In this document: positions 1 through 9,015 of the stretch, one piece after another
How the letters are laid out: each line of letters opens with the position of its first letter
Position numbering within the stretch: the stretch's first letter is position 1
Assembly (NCBI GenBank): GCA_046309775.1
Contig: JBKCOM010000039.1
Coordinates: 18,276-82,275 of the forward strand
From: JAIXWP01 sp046309775
Lineage (GTDB): Bacteria; Bacteroidota; Bacteroidia; Flavobacteriales_D; Sanyastnellaceae
Direction: 5' to 3'
DNA: 64,000 nt
Program-made: the position numbers and the translations under genes
Notes under the pieces: generated by a model
Told to the model about the DNA's origin: nothing
Database searches by the model: none
What the model saw: the letters and a program-made list of their open reading frames with translations, nothing else

Positions 1-633
1 CGCAATAATGAGTTTCAAGATATAATTGGTCGGTGCTATGGTCATATAGTCCGACCAATTCATTTTTCCAGGTAATACAAAGCCTATGTACAAGACGATA
101 TAACTGTCCACCAATTGCGACACCACGGTACTTCCCGTGCTGCGCAACCAGATCATGCGGTTGCCGGTTTTATTTTTTATCCATTGAAATAAGGTGGCGT
201 CCATCAATTGTGAAAACAAGAAGGCTGCAATGCTACCCACTATAATCCATGGCGCTTGTCCAAAGACTTTGTTGAATTCCGCATCGGTTGTGAGATCCGC
301 TCCTGGTATTTGTTTGGCGGGAATATTCAATGCGAACAAGACAATAATAAAGCAATACGCAATCAATATCGAGGTAATCCACGATAAGCGCTGTACGGCT
401 TTTTTACCATAAAACTCATTCAACAAATCGGTGAGCAAAAACACAATCGGCCACGGAAGGATTCCGATGATGGTCACGAAGGGTCCGAATTCCTTTCCAA
501 AAAGTTTAAATGAAAAAGGTATCTCTACAAGTTTGTTGGAGATGAGCTCTGCCGTAACGGCATTGGTGATAAAAAGGCCGGCCAGAAAGACAAAAAGCCA
601 AAGGTGCCTGCCACTGCTTTGTATGGAATTCAT
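1..633 (-). CDS. yhhQ: Queuosine precursor transporter, VUT/YhhQ family (partial at left edge)
   Basis: Reading the minus strand from the ATG at 633-631 gives about 211 residues with no stop before the window edge, so the C-terminus is missing. The product is an inner-membrane protein with hydrophobic stretches near residues 9-25, 50-70, 82-103 and 128-143. The conserved early segment TNAVTAELISNK and the later FSQLMDATLFQWIKN are typical of the VUT family, which imports queuosine precursors for tRNA modification. The start codon shares four bases (ATGA) with the stop of the upstream aminopeptidase gene, so the two are probably co-transcribed. The plus-strand frames here are only shadows. Family identification is from memory of the motifs. 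Confidence 0.85.
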   Translation of the reverse strand, partial: MNSIQSSGRHLWLFVFLAGLFITNAVTAELISNKLVEIPFSFKLFGKEFGPFVTIIGILPWPIVFLLTDLLNEFYGKKAVQRLSWITSILIAYCFIIVLFALNIPAKQIPGADLTTDAEFNKVFGQAPWIIVGSIAAFLFSQLMDATLFQWIKNKTGNRMIWLRSTGSTVVSQLVDSYIVLYIGFVLPGKMNWSDYMTIAPTNYILKLIIA

Positions 634-3053
634 CGGGTATGTTTGCTGACGTGAAAGGTTTTTACAATGTCGTTAAAACTATAAACCACCAAATATGTTC
701 CCGTTGCCCAAGCATTCATATCGAGATTGGTATGTCGTTGTTGCACGTGAATGGCGTCGATTTGTTTTCCGAGCACGTCGTAGATGGTAAAAATGCCTTG
801 GGTATTTTCTGAGATCATATGCAAATGCGCATCGGGACTGGTATACACAGAAACCGACTGAACGTTCGGTACAATTTCTTCTGTATTGATAATACCTGTT
901 TGTACTCCCCAACAATAGTAGCCCGGAAGTACATCAAAAATCTGAACACGTCCATTCCAATTGGTAGCACTGCCCAACGTTTCGATGAGGAAACTATCCC
1001 ATAACACCCATTCATCATTTTCAAAGGATCGGTAGAAAATTTTAAGGTCATTTTCAGTAAAGGAGGTGGTACTTAAGTATTCAAAGAAGAGCGGGTCGTA
1101 ATACGTTGACGAGGTTTCGTTTCCGAAAAATCGAAGGGTGAGGTTCATTTCAGGGCTTGCATAAAACTGTCCGCACTGCACCGACCAACAGCGATCATTA
1201 GAAAGGACGATGTCAGTAAGTGGAATGGCATTGGGCACAGCAGCCGGTGCCCAGTGGTTCTCAATGCGTACCACCAAACTGTCGAAGTTCATTTCATTTA
1301 CTGTGAGCGTAGCCTCCGCATAATTGAAACTATGAATGCCTGTGTTATAGATGGTACGTTGTTCAGGCAATACTGCATTGAGGATAGCATTTTCAACGTT
1401 TATTGTCACAATACGTGAAAAATCTTCTGTGTAGTTTGGGACAAAGGTGGAATAATAATCCCCAATTTCCACAAAGGACTCTTCAGCAATTACGTCTCCA
1501 AAAGAATAATCTTCCACCCGGATTTGTAAATCAAAACCGTCATAAGAAATAGCGTTGTAATGGTTGTATTGCTTGACTTCTATTTGAGTTCCCAGATCGA
1601 AGAAGGGGACTCGGTCAAGGCGAAAATTGGGATAACCCGGCGAATACACCCATTGTTCAAAAATGACATCCATATCACGCGTGGTGTAGTTTTGGAAAAA
1701 ATTCTTCATGTCTTCAGACGACACTGGCTGAAAGGAATACGCTGCCAAGAAATCTCGCGAGGCATTAAAGAATGCTTCATCGCCCATGATGCTTCGAATA
1801 TTGTGAAGGATAGAAGCTCCTTTGTTGTACACATGGGCTCCATACACGAGTTCATGTGGTACGCCGCTTATAGGATAACGCCCACCATCGCTCACGTGCG
1901 CCGATGTGAGCACCGATTTATGATTAGCCATCACATAGTCGATGTAGGCTTGTCGGCCATATTGTTGTTCGACATAGAGAGCTTCGCAATAGCTGGCCCA
2001 GCCTTCGTTCAGCCACATATCTTCTGCGGTGCTGCACGTCACGAGGTCGCCCCACCAGTGGTGCGATAGTTCGTGCGCCATAAGGGTTTCATAGTTGAGC
2101 GTCCCGTCGATGGCAAAGAGGGGATAGGCAATGTTGGTGGCATGTTCCATCGCACCACCATTGAAAAGCACCGCCACAAAGCCCACGCGTGGCCATTTGT
2201 AAGGCCCAAATAGTTCTTCCCCTTGCTGAATCCAGGGTAAAAGTGTGGTCATGCTATTTTTAAATGCCGTTGTATCCGCTGGTCGTGCAGTGAGATAGAC
2301 AGGAATACTATTTCCCTCAGCGGTCTCGTATTCCCATTCTACATGTGTGTAGTTACTTACGGCCACACTCACGAGGTAGGAGGGAATGGGTTCTTGCAAA
2401 AACCAAGTGGTGCGCAATGAATCTTGTCCTACCGTTTCGACACTCGTGCGAAGCCCGCCACAGTAGGCAGTGCGACCATTGTTGGTGAGCACGGACACTT
2501 CGTGCGAGGCGCGTTCTACAAAGCTGTCAAAACAAGGATACCACGCGCGCCCGAAGTTGTGGGGATCGGCATTGAAGCCCACTCCGAGGTTGTAAACGTA
2601 TCCCGAAACATTGTATAGGCCTCCAAAGCTATTGTCAACGGGAGGATTTCCATGGTATCCTATTTCTACCGCAAAGGCTTCGGTGGGCATTCCTTCTGTA
2701 CCAAAGAAAATATGCACGTGATGCCCCTGTTGCTGCCACGTGCGTGCTATTCCATTTACCTTCACACTATCCACAGATAGAGTAGGAGCGAGGTCAAACA
2801 AGATGCGATCGCTATTGGGAAGGAGAGGTTCTACCGTATGGGTGCAATGTCCACGCAAATTGTTCTGCGGCATCTGTGTGACGTCCAAACTGATGGCAGT
2901 GAGCACCACATCAAAGGAATCCGAGCGAGCATTGGTGGGATCGTCATATTGATTCATCATCCGCAAATTGCCCACATGCCGGTGCCCACAATGAGTTTGT
3001 GCAAAGGCGATAGTGCGTGATAAGCATAGGAACACTAAAAGAAGCAGGCGCAT
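630..3053 (-). CDS. Secreted M1 family zinc aminopeptidase with type IX sorting domain
   Basis: An 807-residue exported metallopeptidase. A signal peptide covers residues 1-19 (ends AFAQ). The M1 core follows: a GGAMEH substrate-recognition motif near residue 298, the zinc site HELSHHWWG near 328 and the third zinc ligand in NEGWASYCE near 349. About 200 residues of beta-rich sequence follow. The last 75 residues look like a type A type IX secretion sorting domain, with the pattern IYDVLGKQI and ATGTYLV near the end. The protein is therefore expected to cross the outer membrane and act on extracellular peptides. The exopeptidase motif is usually GAMEN; here the last residue is His, so its specificity is uncertain. 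The stop overlaps the start of the transporter gene. Confidence 0.88.
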   Translation of the reverse strand: MRLLLLVFLCLSRTIAFAQTHCGHRHVGNLRMMNQYDDPTNARSDSFDVVLTAISLDVTQMPQNNLRGHCTHTVEPLLPNSDRILFDLAPTLSVDSVKVNGIARTWQQQGHHVHIFFGTEGMPTEAFAVEIGYHGNPPVDNSFGGLYNVSGYVYNLGVGFNADPHNFGRAWYPCFDSFVERASHEVSVLTNNGRTAYCGGLRTSVETVGQDSLRTTWFLQEPIPSYLVSVAVSNYTHVEWEYETAEGNSIPVYLTARPADTTAFKNSMTTLLPWIQQGEELFGPYKWPRVGFVAVLFNGGAMEHATNIAYPLFAIDGTLNYETLMAHELSHHWWGDLVTCSTAEDMWLNEGWASYCEALYVEQQYGRQAYIDYVMANHKSVLTSAHVSDGGRYPISGVPHELVYGAHVYNKGASILHNIRSIMGDEAFFNASRDFLAAYSFQPVSSEDMKNFFQNYTTRDMDVIFEQWVYSPGYPNFRLDRVPFFDLGTQIEVKQYNHYNAISYDGFDLQIRVEDYSFGDVIAEESFVEIGDYYSTFVPNYTEDFSRIVTINVENAILNAVLPEQRTIYNTGIHSFNYAEATLTVNEMNFDSLVVRIENHWAPAAVPNAIPLTDIVLSNDRCWSVQCGQFYASPEMNLTLRFFGNETSSTYYDPLFFEYLSTTSFTENDLKIFYRSFENDEWVLWDSFLIETLGSATNWNGRVQIFDVLPGYYCWGVQTGIINTEEIVPNVQSVSVYTSPDAHLHMISENTQGIFTIYDVLGKQIDAIHVQQRHTNLDMNAWATGTYLVVYSFNDIVKTFHVSKHTR

Positions 3054-3135
3054 AGGCGTGGACGGTTAAGTTTTGACCAAAGTAACCAAAAAGAAAATTA
3101 ACCTTGTAGGGTTTTAGAAATCCTATTAGTATTCT

Positions 3136-3143
3136 TATCTTTG
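3136..3143 (+). promoter_or_regulatory. Candidate -7 box of the 3161 gene
   Basis: TATCTTTG matches the Bacteroidota -7 element TAnnTTTG and ends 17 bases before the ATG at 3161. No good -33 TTG lies 18-21 bases upstream (only a T-run), so the promoter is a weak call. Confidence 0.4.
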
Positions 3144-3160
3144 GATTCCTACAATAAGCC

Positions 3161-4651
3161 ATGAAACCAAGCAACGAACTTTTTGATTTGATAAAGTCGC
3201 TCACTAAGAGTGAGAAGCGTTTTTTCAAGTTGCAAAGCGCTCTCCAAAGCGGTGACAAAAACTACGTCCGCCTTTTCGATTGCATCGATAAGATGGATGA
3301 ATACGATGAAGAGGCCATCAAGAAAGTCTTTGAAGGCGAGCGCTTCATCAAGCATCTGCCCAGTGAAAAAAATCATTTGTATAAATTGATTTTAAAAGCG
3401 CTGCGCAGCTACTACAGCGACACCAGCATCTCGAGCATTCTCAAGCAAGAGATTAAAAACATTGAAATATTATTCAATAAAGCGCTCTTTGACGAGTGTC
3501 GCAAATTCCTTGCGCGCGCCAAAAAGATGGCCATCAAATACGAGAAGTTTTACTACCATTTTGAATTGATCAATTGGGAGAAAACCTTGCTGGAAGAGGC
3601 ATTTGAAGATGGTGAGTTCAGCCTCGATATCGATGCATTGATTGAGGAGGAAAAAAATGTGATTGACAAACTTCGCAATCTCGCAGAGTATCATGTGCTT
3701 TATTCTAAAATCAATTATGTCTTCCGCAGCGGCGGCTACGTGCGCACTGAAGAGAACAGAGCCATCGTCGATGAAATCGTGAATCACCCGCTCATCAAGG
3801 GAAAGAACACTGCATTATCGAAGCGTGCAGCCACCATTTGTTATTACACCCAAGGTTTTTGCAACATGGCCAATGGCGATTATGCAACAGCTTTGGAGAA
3901 ATTTACTCGTGTAAAAACAATTCTCGATGAAGCTGATCACTTGCGTTCAGACCTTTCGAAACGCTACATACGCACGCTTTCCAATATGATTACGTGTTTG
4001 CTGGATCAAAAACAATTTGATGCAGCAAATGAACTGGTCTCTACCATGCGCTCTTTCGAAGAGAAAGATGGATTCCAACACATCGATGTGCAGGTGAGTA
4101 TCTTCAAAAACGCTGGTCTCGCTGAGTTGGAGCTCTATCATCACTTACATGATTTTGAGAAAGGAGTGCAAGCGGCAGAAGAAATCATGAGGCACTTGAG
4201 CGACTTCCAGGGCAAGTTGCACAAAGAACAAGAGCTCATGTTCTTTTATCAATTTGCCTATATATACTTTGGTGCAGGGCAATACAACAAGGCACTTTCA
4301 TGGATCAACAAAGTGCTCAACGATAACGAGAATAATTTGCGTCAAGACTTATACAGTTACGCGCGTCTTTTCAATCTCGCCATCCACTTTGAATTGGGCA
4401 ATTATGACTTGTTGGAATACACCATCAAGTCCACCAGCCGCTACTTGCAGAAGCGCGAACGCGATTTCCCAATGGAGAAGGTAATCATTGAATACTTCAA
4501 AAAAATAATCCGCAATCAATCCGAAGCCGAGCGCAAAAAACAATTCGCCGCATTCCACAAGGAACTCAAAGTATTGAAATCAGAACCGGAAAACGAGATT
4601 GTATTCAAGTACTTCGATTTCGAAGCGTGGGCGAGCGGGAAGGTAGGGTAA
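3161..4651 (+). CDS. Conserved helical-repeat (TPR-like) cytoplasmic protein
   Basis: A 496-residue protein with no signal peptide or membrane segment. It is almost wholly alpha-helical, with repeated pairs of amphipathic helices (for example around residues 95-130, 205-260, 330-400) that resemble degenerate tetratricopeptide repeats. It opens with MKPSNELFDLIKSLTKSEKRFF. I recognise this as a type of protein widespread in Bacteroidota but do not know its function; TPR-like folds usually act as scaffolds. It is divergently placed from the aminopeptidase. Its stop codon lies inside the first unit of an intergenic tandem repeat, so the extreme C-terminus (KVG) may be repeat-derived. Confidence 0.75.
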   Translation: MKPSNELFDLIKSLTKSEKRFFKLQSALQSGDKNYVRLFDCIDKMDEYDEEAIKKVFEGERFIKHLPSEKNHLYKLILKALRSYYSDTSISSILKQEIKNIEILFNKALFDECRKFLARAKKMAIKYEKFYYHFELINWEKTLLEEAFEDGEFSLDIDALIEEEKNVIDKLRNLAEYHVLYSKINYVFRSGGYVRTEENRAIVDEIVNHPLIKGKNTALSKRAATICYYTQGFCNMANGDYATALEKFTRVKTILDEADHLRSDLSKRYIRTLSNMITCLLDQKQFDAANELVSTMRSFEEKDGFQHIDVQVSIFKNAGLAELELYHHLHDFEKGVQAAEEIMRHLSDFQGKLHKEQELMFFYQFAYIYFGAGQYNKALSWINKVLNDNENNLRQDLYSYARLFNLAIHFELGNYDLLEYTIKSTSRYLQKRERDFPMEKVIIEYFKKIIRNQSEAERKKQFAAFHKELKVLKSEPENEIVFKYFDFEAWASGKVG

Positions 4652-4740
4652 TAAGATAATAGGGTAATAGGGTAATAGGATAATAGGGTAATAGGATTAT
4701 AGGGTAATAGGATAATAGGGTAATAAGATAGTAAGATAAT
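4646..4740. repeat. Imperfect 16-bp tandem repeat
   Basis: About five imperfect copies of a 16-base unit GGGTAATAGGATAATA (with AAG and ATT variants) run through this stretch. The array begins at the stop codon of the upstream gene. It has no reading-frame significance; the minus-strand ORF across it is low-complexity Tyr/Pro/Leu sequence. Confidence 0.85.
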
Positions 4741-4753
4741 GCAATGGGGGTTC

Positions 4754-4812
4754 TGAAATTTCAAAGTTGAAAGAGTGAAATTTCAAAGTTGAAGGGGTGA
4801 AATTTCAAAGTT
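4754..4812. repeat. Three tandem 22-bp units with a palindromic core
   Basis: Units begin at 4754, 4776 and 4798 and share TGAAATTTCAAAGTT. The first ten bases, TGAAATTTCA, form a perfect palindrome. The third unit is cut short and runs into the promoter region of the ATPase gene at 4845, so the array could be an operator, or just an intergenic repeat. Confidence 0.8.
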
Positions 4813-4817
4813 ATTAG

Positions 4818-4825
4818 TATATTTG
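4818..4825 (+). promoter_or_regulatory. Candidate -7 box of the 4845 ATPase gene
   Basis: TATATTTG is an exact TAnnTTTG match 19 bases before the ATG. The nearest upstream TTG (4789-4791) is 26 bases away, longer than usual, so only the -7 element is supported. Confidence 0.5.
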
Positions 4826-4844
4826 TATTATTAACAATCATAAA

Positions 4845-5999
4845 ATGAGTGTTTTAAGAAGAATATATACTTCAATTGAAGAATGTCGCTCCAGATATCC
4901 GATTATCGCCTTGACGGGACCACGTCAGTCGGGAAAAACAACATTTCTCAAAAATCAATACCCAGATTATACTTATGTAAGTTTGGAAAATCCTGATGTC
5001 CGAAACTTCGCCTTGGAAGATCCCAATGGATTTCTAAAACAATATGATCGCTGGGTTATATTGGATGAAGTACAGCGCGCTCCAGAGCTATTTTCATACT
5101 TGCAGACGAAAGTGGATGAGGATCAATTGATGGGGCAGTATATTCTTTCAGGATCTCAAAATTTTCAACTCATTCAACGTATTACCCAGAGCTTAGCCGG
5201 GCGTGTAGCGCTTTTTAAATTGTTGCCTTTCGATATTTCGGAGCTTCAATTAGGAAGTTATTTGAGTGAAGACTATGCTGATGTTGTAGTCAAGGGTAGC
5301 TATCCAGGACTCTATGATCGTGATATTCCTTCTAAAGTTTTTTATTCAAATTACATTCAAACTTACATCGAACGCGACCTGACGGAACTTGTGAATATCA
5401 AAGACCTTTCTTTGTTTAGAAAGTTCATTGCTCTTTGTGCTGGTCGTGTTGGCCAGTTGCTCAACTTGAATAGTCTTGCTTTAGAATGTGGAATCTCACA
5501 ACCTACGGCAAAATCCTGGCTTTCGGTTTTAGAGACAAGCTACGTCGTTCACTTGATACAGCCTTTTCATCAAAATTTTAATAAGAGAATTACAAAAAGT
5601 CCCAAGCTTTACTTTTATGATACTGGTCTTGTTTCTTTTTTACTAAAAATTGAAAATGCCGCTTCTTTAAAAACAAGCTCCTATAAAGGAAATCTTTTTG
5701 AAAATTTTATCATCAATGAGTTAGTAAAATCGAATTTTCATGGAAATAGGATGCGCGAATTCTATTTTTGGAGAGATCATTCTGGACATGAAATAGATGT
5801 TCTGTGGCAATCGCATCAAGGGCTTGAACTGATGGAGATAAAGGCCACGGAAACTATAAAATCTGATATGTTTAAAGGCATGGATTATTTACAAAGTATC
5901 AGCAGCACTCCAATCTCTAGCAAAACACTCGTTCATTCAGGGACTTTCAATCAATCTCGCTCGAACGGAGAGGTGCTCAGTTGGCGAAGTATCGCATAA
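4845..5999 (+). CDS. AAA-family ATPase with DUF4143 C-terminal domain
   Basis: A 384-residue protein of the AAA_14/DUF4143 type. Walker A is GPRQSGKTT near residues 25-33 and Walker B is VILDEVQ near 70-76. A sensor-like LSGSQNF follows. The second half (about 200-384) is the DUF4143 part, with the nuclease-like segment FWRDHSGHEIDVL near 305 followed by LELMEIKAT, which resembles the D-(D/E)xK arrangement of restriction-like folds. The cellular role of this family is not settled; members are often scattered and horizontally acquired. Here it stands alone between a tandem-repeat patch and a bidirectional terminator, consistent with a single-gene insertion. Confidence 0.87.
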   Translation: MSVLRRIYTSIEECRSRYPIIALTGPRQSGKTTFLKNQYPDYTYVSLENPDVRNFALEDPNGFLKQYDRWVILDEVQRAPELFSYLQTKVDEDQLMGQYILSGSQNFQLIQRITQSLAGRVALFKLLPFDISELQLGSYLSEDYADVVVKGSYPGLYDRDIPSKVFYSNYIQTYIERDLTELVNIKDLSLFRKFIALCAGRVGQLLNLNSLALECGISQPTAKSWLSVLETSYVVHLIQPFHQNFNKRITKSPKLYFYDTGLVSFLLKIENAASLKTSSYKGNLFENFIINELVKSNFHGNRMREFYFWRDHSGHEIDVLWQSHQGLELMEIKATETIKSDMFKGMDYLQSISSTPISSKTLVHSGTFNQSRSNGEVLSWRSIA

Positions 6000-6000
6000 A

Positions 6001-6027
6001 AAAACCGCCCTTTCGAGGCGGTTTTTG
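6001..6027. terminator. Bidirectional intrinsic terminator
   Basis: A nine-base-pair stem, AAAACCGCC (6001-6009) with GGCGGTTTT (6017-6025), closes a seven-base loop. T-rich sequence lies on the plus side and an A-run precedes it, so it can end both the ATPase transcript and the convergent minus-strand operon. Confidence 0.85.
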
Positions 6028-6043
6028 TATTCATCGCGAGCGA

Positions 6044-7876
6044 TTATTTTCCTAATTCCTTAGCGAGTAAAGAATCGATTTTCTCTTGTTCTTCACGAGC
6101 GAGGTCGCCGTCTACCAGGATGCGACCGCTGTGTTCGTCTACGATCACTTTCTTGCGTGCAGCCACGTCCATTTGCTTTTGTGGTGGGATTTGGATGAAA
6201 GAACCAGCACTTGCTTCTCTTTCAATCGGAACCACTGCAAGTCCGTTTTGTGCGCCGCCGCGGATGCGCTCATATGCATCCAACAAGCGCTGATCAATCA
6301 ACGCTTTTGCTTCGTCACTCTTCTTCAACAAGAACTTCTCTTCCTTCTCTGTTTCAGAAATGATTTCATTCAATTCTGCCTTCTTCACGTTCAAGTCGTT
6401 TTGACGCTCGTTGAGCTTTTGCTCAGCGCTGGCAAGCAATTCAGACTTCTGCGTCAATTGCGCTTTGAATTCGCGAATGCGCTTTTCATGCAATTGGATT
6501 TCTAATTCTTGGAATTCGATTTCTTTGTTCAAAGATTCAAACTCACGGTTGTTCTTCACATTGTTGAGTTGCTCTTTGTACTTCTTGATGAGTGCTTCAG
6601 CATCCTTGATGCCTTGCTTTTTCTCATTGATGTTGCCTTCAAGTCCTTCTGTATCTGCTTTGAAATTGCTGATACGTGTTTCAAGTCCTGCTACTTCATC
6701 CTCTAGATCTTGCACTTCTAGTGGTAGTTCACCGCGCATAGCGTGGATTTTGTCGATGCGAGAATCGATCAATTGAATGTCATACAATGCGCGGAGTTTG
6801 TCTTCTACTGTTACTCCTTTTTTAGCATCATCGCCTTCCATGAAGGCGAGACGCGGTGAAGTTTTACTTGCCATGTCGTCTATTGCTTCCTTATTTGTTG
6901 GTTTATCTTTTTCTACTGGTCTTTCGAGTTTCGCGATTGGCGCGAATTTAATTCCGGGCTTTCCATCAGGTCCGGGCGGGCTATACACTGGGTTTGCCAC
7001 AGGCTTAGGTGCTGGAGGCGCTGCTGGTACTACTGGTACAGCAGGTTTTACTTCAGCCTTCACTTCTTTTTTCGGAAGTTCTTTCTTCGGAGCCTCCGCT
7101 GCCTTTGGAGCAGGAGCTGCTGGTTTCGCCTCTTCTTTCTTCGGACTCGGTGCCGCAGGTTTTGCAGTTGGCTTTTCTTCTACTTTTTTCGCTTCCACCT
7201 TTGGTGCAGGTTTGGCGGCCTCAGGCTTCTTTACAGGCTCAGGCTTGCTAACCTTTGCTTTAGGCTCAGGCTTCGCTGGTGCGGCCTTAGTGGGCTTCGC
7301 AGCGGGTTTCGCGGGAGCTGGCTTTGTATTTTTCGCTGCTGGCTTTGCTGGTGCTGCTTTGGTGGGCTTGGCCACGGGTTTAGCTGGCGCTGACTTTGTA
7401 GCCGCTTTTGAAGCTGGCTTGCTTGGCTTTGCTGGCGCTGCTTTCGTAGCCTTTGGTGCTGGTTTGGCAGGCGCAACTTTTTTAGCTGGAGCTGCTTTTT
7501 TAGCCACTACCTTTTTTGCAGGTGCTGCTTTTTTAGCTGGTGCGGCCTTCTTTGCAGGCGCTGCTTTTTTAGCGGGTGCAGCTTTTTTAGCTGGTGCAGC
7601 TTTCTTCGCTGGTGCCGCTTTCGTTGATTTGGGTGCAGCTTTCGCTGGTGTTGCTTTCTTCACTAATGCTGTTTTTTTAGCGACAGGCTTTTTGGGTGCA
7701 GCTACTTTCTTTGCAGGAGCAGGCTTAGCCTTAGAAGCTGCCTTCACAGGCGCTTTCTTCGCTGGGGCTTTCTTGGTGACTGCTTTCGATGACTTAGACG
7801 GCGCAGCCTTGCCTTTAGCAGGCTTGGCAGCGGGTTTCGCCTTTGCAGAAGCAGTTTTAACTGGTTTCTTCGCCAT
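6044..7876 (-). CDS. Lys/Ala/Pro-rich tail fused to coiled-coil protein with cysteine-less zinc ribbon (DUF164-like)
   Basis: I place the start at the ATG 7876-7874 (MAKKPVKTA), four bases after the nif3 stop; an upstream in-frame ATG at 7960 would overlap nif3. The 610-residue product has three parts. Residues 1-330 are a basic tail made of repeated PAKKAA-type units, like histone H1 tails. Residues 355-540 are a long coiled coil (starts RALYDIQLIDSRID). The end, about 545-590, aligns with the C4 zinc ribbon normally found in this family, but all four cysteine positions are changed (EASAGSF, VDEHSGRILV). Homologues in Bacteroidota sit directly after nif3, as here. The function is unknown; binding of nucleic acid by the basic tail is an inference. 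Confidence 0.85.
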   Translation of the reverse strand: MAKKPVKTASAKAKPAAKPAKGKAAPSKSSKAVTKKAPAKKAPVKAASKAKPAPAKKVAAPKKPVAKKTALVKKATPAKAAPKSTKAAPAKKAAPAKKAAPAKKAAPAKKAAPAKKAAPAKKVVAKKAAPAKKVAPAKPAPKATKAAPAKPSKPASKAATKSAPAKPVAKPTKAAPAKPAAKNTKPAPAKPAAKPTKAAPAKPEPKAKVSKPEPVKKPEAAKPAPKVEAKKVEEKPTAKPAAPSPKKEEAKPAAPAPKAAEAPKKELPKKEVKAEVKPAVPVVPAAPPAPKPVANPVYSPPGPDGKPGIKFAPIAKLERPVEKDKPTNKEAIDDMASKTSPRLAFMEGDDAKKGVTVEDKLRALYDIQLIDSRIDKIHAMRGELPLEVQDLEDEVAGLETRISNFKADTEGLEGNINEKKQGIKDAEALIKKYKEQLNNVKNNREFESLNKEIEFQELEIQLHEKRIREFKAQLTQKSELLASAEQKLNERQNDLNVKKAELNEIISETEKEEKFLLKKSDEAKALIDQRLLDAYERIRGGAQNGLAVVPIEREASAGSFIQIPPQKQMDVAARKKVIVDEHSGRILVDGDLAREEQEKIDSLLAKELGK

Positions 7877-7880
7877 AGTT

Positions 7881-8975
7881 TCAGAGATAGTTAATGGGAT
7901 TGGTAACCACCCCGGTTTTGTGGGTTGCGAAAGTAGGAAATTTTTCTGCGAACCAATCACTTATAAGTGCAATTGTGTATTGTTCGCCCTCAAAATGTCC
8001 AATATCCGCTATGGTGATATGTTCCTCACCATCAAAAAACTGGTGGTATTTGAAGTCGGAGCTAACGAAAATTTGAGCTCCTGATTGAATTGCTTGGGGT
8101 AACAAAAAGCTTCCGCTTCCTCCGCACAAGGCCACTCTTCTTACTTTTTGATGCTTTGATTGGGTATAGCGAACGGCTCCAGCGCCAAAGGTTTCCTTGA
8201 TAAATTTCAAGGCTTCATGCATTTCTTTTTCTTCCGCCCATTCACCTACCATGCCACTTCCCACTTCCTGCCATGAATTCATGAGCGGAATGATGTCGTG
8301 CGCCACTTCTTCATACGGATGCACCGCTTTCATAGCGCGCACCACTTGATTTACCTGGTATTTTGGAAGAATAACCTCAATTCTTTCTTCTGTTTCTTGG
8401 TGTCTTTCATTGGGCTTGCCCACAAAACCTTGGCTTGATTCATTTCCCTTGAATGTGCCATAGCCTGCTGCATTGAAGCTGCATTCGCTGTAATTTCCTA
8501 TATGCCCCGCTCCTGCCTCAAACATCGCTTGTCGCACGGTCTCGGAATGAGTTATAGGAGCAAAAACAACCAGTTTGCACAGCATTTCCTTTTTTGGATC
8601 AAGGATCCGCACATTCAGCAGCCCCAATTTTTCGCACATTTTGCGATTTACTCCCTCCATCACATTGTCCAAATTGGTGTGATAAGAGATAAGGTTCAAA
8701 TCATGCTTGATGGCTTTCATCACCACTCGCTCGATATAGCTTTTGCCCGTTAGGCGCTTTAATCCTGAAAAAACAATAGGGTGATGGGCAATGATGGTGT
8801 TCACCCCTTTCTCAATGGCCTCATCCAACACGGCTTCTGTACAATCAAGGCTGATGATGGCACCATTGGCTATGGCCTCGGGATTTCCGACTAAAAGACC
8901 GCTGTTGTCATAGCTTTCCTGAAAGGCAAATGGGGCTTTGTTTTCAAGAAATGACAGTATTTCGCGGATTTTCAT
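7881..8975 (-). CDS. Nif3-like dinuclear metal centre hexameric protein
   Basis: A 364-residue member of the Nif3/YbgI/DUF34 family. The metal-binding motifs are visible: IIAHHPIVFSGLK near residue 61, SYHTNLDN near 97 and ADIGHFEGEQY near 324. Between them lies a middle insertion domain (about 130-235), as in the longer Gram-positive and Bacteroidota forms. The biochemical role is unsettled; a link to GTP cyclohydrolase-type activity has been proposed for the family. It is the first gene of a two-gene minus-strand operon with the coiled-coil protein and is divergent from lpxK across 40 bases. Confidence 0.92.
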   Translation of the reverse strand: MKIREILSFLENKAPFAFQESYDNSGLLVGNPEAIANGAIISLDCTEAVLDEAIEKGVNTIIAHHPIVFSGLKRLTGKSYIERVVMKAIKHDLNLISYHTNLDNVMEGVNRKMCEKLGLLNVRILDPKKEMLCKLVVFAPITHSETVRQAMFEAGAGHIGNYSECSFNAAGYGTFKGNESSQGFVGKPNERHQETEERIEVILPKYQVNQVVRAMKAVHPYEEVAHDIIPLMNSWQEVGSGMVGEWAEEKEMHEALKFIKETFGAGAVRYTQSKHQKVRRVALCGGSGSFLLPQAIQSGAQIFVSSDFKYHQFFDGEEHITIADIGHFEGEQYTIALISDWFAEKFPTFATHKTGVVTNPINYL

Positions 8976-9015
8976 ACTTTACTCTTTTTCTTTGCTGCCG
9001 CCGAAGTTAAATAAG

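Noticed and set aside
4516..4764. Minus-strand Tyr/Leu/Pro-rich ORF
   Set aside because: It is a translation of the 16-bp tandem repeat.
6777..8084. 435-residue plus-strand ORF of Ala/Gly/Phe repeats
   Set aside because: It is the antisense frame of the Lys/Ala/Pro-rich gene; its composition follows from that gene's repeat codons.
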